From an uncultured bacterium (GTDB taxonomy: Bacteria > Desulfobacterota > Desulfobulbia > Desulfobulbales > Desulfobulbaceae), in NCBI GenBank assembly GCA_903842475.1, contig CAIMMA010000180.1:1-10198 (forward strand): a stretch of DNA of 10,198 nt, given 5' to 3'. The position numbers were made by a program, and so were the translations under genes. Below, piece after piece: positions 7,077-10,198 of the stretch (its first letter is position 1; each line of letters opens with the position of its first letter). The notes beneath the pieces are model-generated. The model had not been told where the DNA came from, made no database searches, and saw nothing but the letters and a program-made list of their open reading frames with translations.

Positions 7077-9056
7077 TCAGAGTTCTTTTTCAATGGCCTC
7101 CATGGCCTGCTGGGCTTCTTCCCATTTCTCGTAGGCCCGCTCAAGCGCCCGTTTACCCTGCTCGTATTCCTTGCTGGTGGCGGTCCAGCGCTCCTGATTG
7201 CTGTACAGATCGGGGTCGGCCATCAAGGCCTCCAGCTCCCCCTTGCGGGCCTCGTATTTCTCGATTTCCCGCTCGGCCTCGTCGCTCTTCTTCTTCCAGG
7301 GACCGAGCTTGCGCTGCAGCAGCTGCCGCTCCTGGGCCCGCTGCTTGCGCTGGCCCTTTTTATCGCTGCTCAGGCCCTCATCGAGGGGATCGACCTTGCG
7401 CGCCTGCGCCTCGACCCGGGCCTGGGCCTGCTGCCCGCTGCGTTCGGTGGCCTCCAAACGGCGGCGTTCGAGATAGTCATCGATATTGCCTTCATAGATG
7501 GTGGCCTTGCCATCCTTGATCTCCAGAACCTTATTGACAAACGAATTGACAAAGAACCGGTTATGGGAAACCACGATGATCGTGCCCTCGTACTGGGCCA
7601 AGGCCTCCTGGAGGATCTCCTGGCTGCTCATGTCGAGATGATTGGTCGGCTCATCGAGCAGCATCAGGTTGGCGGGCCGCACCAGCATCTTGGCCAGCGC
7701 CACCCGTGATTTTTCGCCGCCGGAAAGGACCTGCACTTTTTTCTCGACCTCGTCGCCGGAAAAGAGAAAGGCCCCCAGCAGGCTGCGGACCTGGGTGATG
7801 CTCATGTCGACGGCGGTATGATAGACCGTGTCGAGGATGGTCAGCTCGCCGGGCAGTTCCTGGGCCTGGTGCTGGCCGAAATAGGAGATAATAACATTGT
7901 GGCCGGGCTTGATCAGCCCCTCGGCCGGTTCCACCCCGGCCATGATTTTAAGCAGGGTAGTCTTGCCGGCGCCGTTGACCCCGACCACGCCCAGCTTGTC
8001 GCCGCGCTGCAGGGAGAAGCTGACGTTATCGAAAATGGTTTTTTCGTGGTAGTGCTTATGCACCCCTTCGAGGGTGAGGACATCGCGGCCCGAGGGCGCG
8101 GCCGGCGGAAAATTGAAGCGGATGGCGCGGTCGGTCTCCGAGAGTTCGATCCGTTCGAGCTTGTCCAGCTGCTTGACCCGGCTCTGCACCTGGCGGGACT
8201 TGGTCGATTTCGAGCGGAAGCGGGTGATGAATTTTTCGCTCTGGCGGATCATGGCCTGCTGGTTGTCGTAGGCGGCCCGTTCCAGCTCGAACCGCAGCGC
8301 CTTTTCCACCAGGTAATGGGAATAGTTGCCCCGGTACACCGAGAGTTTGCCCAGGCTCAGCTCCCAGGTGATCGAGGTCACCCGGTCGAGGAACGACCGG
8401 TCATGGGAGATGATGATCATCGCCCCCTGGTACTGCTGGAGAAAGTCCTCCAGCCAGGTGAGCGAGTCGAGGTCGAGATGGTTGGTCGGCTCATCCAGCA
8501 GGAGCAGGGCCGGTTTTTTGAGCAGTAGCTTGGCTAGCATCAGCCGCATGATCCAGCCGCCGGAAAAACTCAACACCTCGCGCTCCAGATCGCTTGCGGA
8601 AAAGCCCAGGCCGAACAGCACCCGTTCGATCTGCGGCCGGATGCGGAAAACGTCGCAGCCATCCAATGCCAGCTGCAGATCCCCCTGCCGGGCGAGCAGA
8701 CCATCGATCTCCGGACTGGACGGATCGAGCACGGCCAGCTGGTCACTCAAATGCTCCAGCTCTTCCTGCTGGACCAGCACCTCGTCAAAGGCGCTCTCGG
8801 CCTCGCTGAACAGGGTGCGGCTGCCCAGGTCGATGCTGACCTCCTGGGGCAGGTAGGCCACCGAAAACCAGGAGGCCCGGCTGACGATGCCGGGATCGAC
8901 CTCGTGCTGCCCGCACATGATCTTGAGCAGGGTGGATTTGCCCGAGCCATTGACCCCGGCGAGACCGACCCGGTCGCCCGAATGGATCTGCGCCGAAACA
9001 TTACGGAATATATGTTTGCTGCCGTATTGCAGGCTAAGATCGTTGATACTGAGCAT
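7077..9056 (-). CDS. ABC-F family ATPase (YheS/Uup-like), ribosome-associated
   Basis: This 659-residue protein has two ABC ATPase domains and no membrane segments, the hallmark of ABC-F proteins, which act on ribosomes rather than as transporters. Domain 1 has Walker A GVNGSGKST (34-42), signature SFSGGW (163-168), Walker B ending in DEP with Glu189, and SHDR (217-220). The inter-domain linker (about 250-310) contains the basic KFITRFRSKSTKSRQVQSR segment typical of the family. Domain 2 has GVNGAGKTT (359-367), LSGGE (444-448), DEP with Glu469, and SHNR (497-500). A charged coiled coil fills about 565-659. Both catalytic Glu residues are intact. The FSGGW variant and ITRFR linker point to the YheS group rather than EttA. 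The ATG at 9056 has AGGAGA immediately upstream. It starts 32 bases after the radical SAM gene, so the two are probably co-transcribed. A resistance role is not indicated. Confidence 0.94.
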   Translation of the reverse strand: MLSINDLSLQYGSKHIFRNVSAQIHSGDRVGLAGVNGSGKSTLLKIMCGQHEVDPGIVSRASWFSVAYLPQEVSIDLGSRTLFSEAESAFDEVLVQQEELEHLSDQLAVLDPSSPEIDGLLARQGDLQLALDGCDVFRIRPQIERVLFGLGFSASDLEREVLSFSGGWIMRLMLAKLLLKKPALLLLDEPTNHLDLDSLTWLEDFLQQYQGAMIIISHDRSFLDRVTSITWELSLGKLSVYRGNYSHYLVEKALRFELERAAYDNQQAMIRQSEKFITRFRSKSTKSRQVQSRVKQLDKLERIELSETDRAIRFNFPPAAPSGRDVLTLEGVHKHYHEKTIFDNVSFSLQRGDKLGVVGVNGAGKTTLLKIMAGVEPAEGLIKPGHNVIISYFGQHQAQELPGELTILDTVYHTAVDMSITQVRSLLGAFLFSGDEVEKKVQVLSGGEKSRVALAKMLVRPANLMLLDEPTNHLDMSSQEILQEALAQYEGTIIVVSHNRFFVNSFVNKVLEIKDGKATIYEGNIDDYLERRRLEATERSGQQAQARVEAQARKVDPLDEGLSSDKKGQRKQRAQERQLLQRKLGPWKKKSDEAEREIEKYEARKGELEALMADPDLYSNQERWTATSKEYEQGKRALERAYEKWEEAQQAMEAIEKEL

Positions 9057-9088
9057 GGTCTCCTGGGAGTCTAAAATCTGTTAGGTGG

Positions 9089-10195
9089 TTAATTGGTAGA
9101 GTGCAGTACATGTAAAGTATGGCGCGGCTGATCGGGATCGACGCGCAGGCTAAACCGCTCCAGCAGCCCCAGCGCCTGCAGCCGCTTGATGTTGGTGCCG
9201 CGCTGGCCGCGAAAAATCGAGACGTCGCGCGCGGAGATAACCAGGGTCACCGGTGTTGTGTTGCCGGCCCGGGCCAGCGCCCGCCGCGTCCGCTGGAGCA
9301 TCAGCCGCGCGTTGACCAGTTCGCCGAAGGCCGGATGATAGGGACCGGCCACCAGGGCCAGCTCCAGGGCGTCGGTGGGTTGCAGGCCCATCCGTACCAC
9401 CTGGGTCCCCTGATCGTCAAACCGTTTTTTCATAGAAGCGGCCAGAACGATCGCACGACCGAGCGACAGCGGTTGGTAGCCCCCCTGGCGGTACAGGGAT
9501 TCCAGACCGCTGCCCCGGAGGACCAGCACCGGATAAAGGCGGACGAAATCGGGGTGCAGATCAAGGATCGCATCCATGGTGCGGCGGAGCGACCGGAACC
9601 CGTCACCGGGCAGGCCGAGCATCAGCTGGATGCCCAACCGGAGGCCACGCGCCTTGATCAGTCCGGCGGCCGCGGCGATGGCCGCCCCGTCGTGGCCCCG
9701 GCCGGCCTGCCGGAGCACCCGGTCGTCGCAGGACTGGGCGCCCAGTTCGATAATCCCGACCCGATGCCGGACCAGCAGATCAAGCCGCTCGGGGTCGATA
9801 TAATCCGGCCGGGTGGACAGCCGGATGTCGTGGACCAGCCCCGCATCGACAAAGGGTTGCACCGCCCCCAGCAGCTCCTCCTGCCGCGGAATCGGCAGCC
9901 CGGAAAAACTGCCGCCGTAAAAGGCCACCTGCACCAATTCCCGACGGTCGGGATGGCTGTGCGCCAGCCAGCTTCGGATGGTCGCCCCCACCTCCAGCGC
10001 CCGCACCGGCGGGGAAAAATGGCCGCTGATGCTGTGCTGATTGCAGAATATACAGGCATGAGGGCAGCCCTCATGGGGAATAAAGATCGGGATAACCAGG
10101 GGCAGGCGGGGCCGCTTTGCTGGGTGCCTCTGCCCGATCACCCTCGTCCCTCTACGGTCCTGTTGACCGCCGGGAAGCGTCGCAAGCTTACTCAC
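9089..10195 (-). CDS. Radical SAM protein, Elp3-like without acetyltransferase domain
   Basis: This is a radical SAM enzyme of 368 residues if it begins at the GTG at 10195. The cluster motif is HEGCPHACIFCNQ, with Cys44, Cys48 and Cys51 holding the 4Fe-4S cluster that cleaves S-adenosylmethionine. GGSFSG (94-99) is the SAM-contacting glycine motif. STRPDYI (127-133), ELGAQSCDD (150-158), QLMLGLPGD (190-198) and VRLYPVLVLRGSGLE (218-232) closely follow the pattern of the Elp3 radical SAM core, but the C-terminal GNAT domain of true Elp3 is absent. The substrate is unknown. The start is uncertain: only three bases remain before the window edge and the frame could extend. An internal GTG at 10141 with GAGGG upstream is an alternative that still leaves the whole core. 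The stop is TAA at 9091-9089. Confidence 0.85.
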   Translation of the reverse strand: MSKLATLPGGQQDRRGTRVIGQRHPAKRPRLPLVIPIFIPHEGCPHACIFCNQHSISGHFSPPVRALEVGATIRSWLAHSHPDRRELVQVAFYGGSFSGLPIPRQEELLGAVQPFVDAGLVHDIRLSTRPDYIDPERLDLLVRHRVGIIELGAQSCDDRVLRQAGRGHDGAAIAAAAGLIKARGLRLGIQLMLGLPGDGFRSLRRTMDAILDLHPDFVRLYPVLVLRGSGLESLYRQGGYQPLSLGRAIVLAASMKKRFDDQGTQVVRMGLQPTDALELALVAGPYHPAFGELVNARLMLQRTRRALARAGNTTPVTLVISARDVSIFRGQRGTNIKRLQALGLLERFSLRVDPDQPRHTLHVLHSTN

Positions 10196-10198
10196 CGA

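Noticed and set aside
6063..7709. A 548-codon open frame on the plus strand across the DUF3352-like/ABC-F boundary
   Set aside because: It is antisense to two supported genes, has biased low-information composition, and has no start context or family motif.
9081..9125. tRNA-like segment on the plus strand: TTAATTGGTAGAG resembles a D-arm and a seven-base loop with U33 follows
   Set aside because: The D-stem pairs poorly, no T-arm GTTCRA or acceptor stem can be built, and the segment mostly overlaps the 3' end of the radical SAM coding region.

Overview
The window is GC-rich bacterial DNA. All seven protein-coding genes lie on the minus strand, so transcription runs from the right edge to the left edge. 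A catabolic or anabolic indolepyruvate:ferredoxin oxidoreductase operon sits beside a Liv-type transporter gene, which suggests an anaerobe with ferredoxin-based metabolism. A deltaproteobacterial (Desulfobacterota) lineage is plausible. This is inferred from gene content and order, not from a marker gene.

Right half (about 5277-10198), read in the direction of transcription. A radical SAM protein of the Elp3-like type comes first; its start lies at or beyond the window edge. It is followed 32 bases later by an ABC-F ATPase of the YheS/Uup type (two ATPase domains and a C-terminal coiled coil). After a short gap with a GC-rich hairpin comes a membrane-anchored or exported protein of about 573 residues that resembles DUF3352 proteins and has no known function. 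A perfect 16-bp inverted repeat brackets the stop codon of that gene.

Middle (5005-5276). A 272-base gap separates the two transcription units. It must contain the leader and probably the promoter of the next operon. It holds a 10-bp palindrome and a strong ribosome-binding site for the GTG start of iorA, but no convincing promoter hexamers.

Left half (1-5004). iorA and iorB (overlapping by 4 bases), paaK, a small protein of two ACT domains, and the start of a Liv-type periplasmic binding protein form a compact operon that runs off the left edge. IorAB interconverts arylpyruvates and arylacetyl-CoA using ferredoxin. PaaK makes arylacetyl-CoA from arylacetate. The ACT protein is probably an amino-acid sensor, and the binding protein probably supplies an ABC importer. 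Together they form a module for either aromatic amino acid breakdown or salvage of aryl acids into aromatic amino acids. No RNA genes, insertion sequences, CRISPR arrays or phage genes were seen. The most unusual detail is a possible PEP-CTERM-like tail encoded in the -1 frame directly after the DUF3352-like gene.
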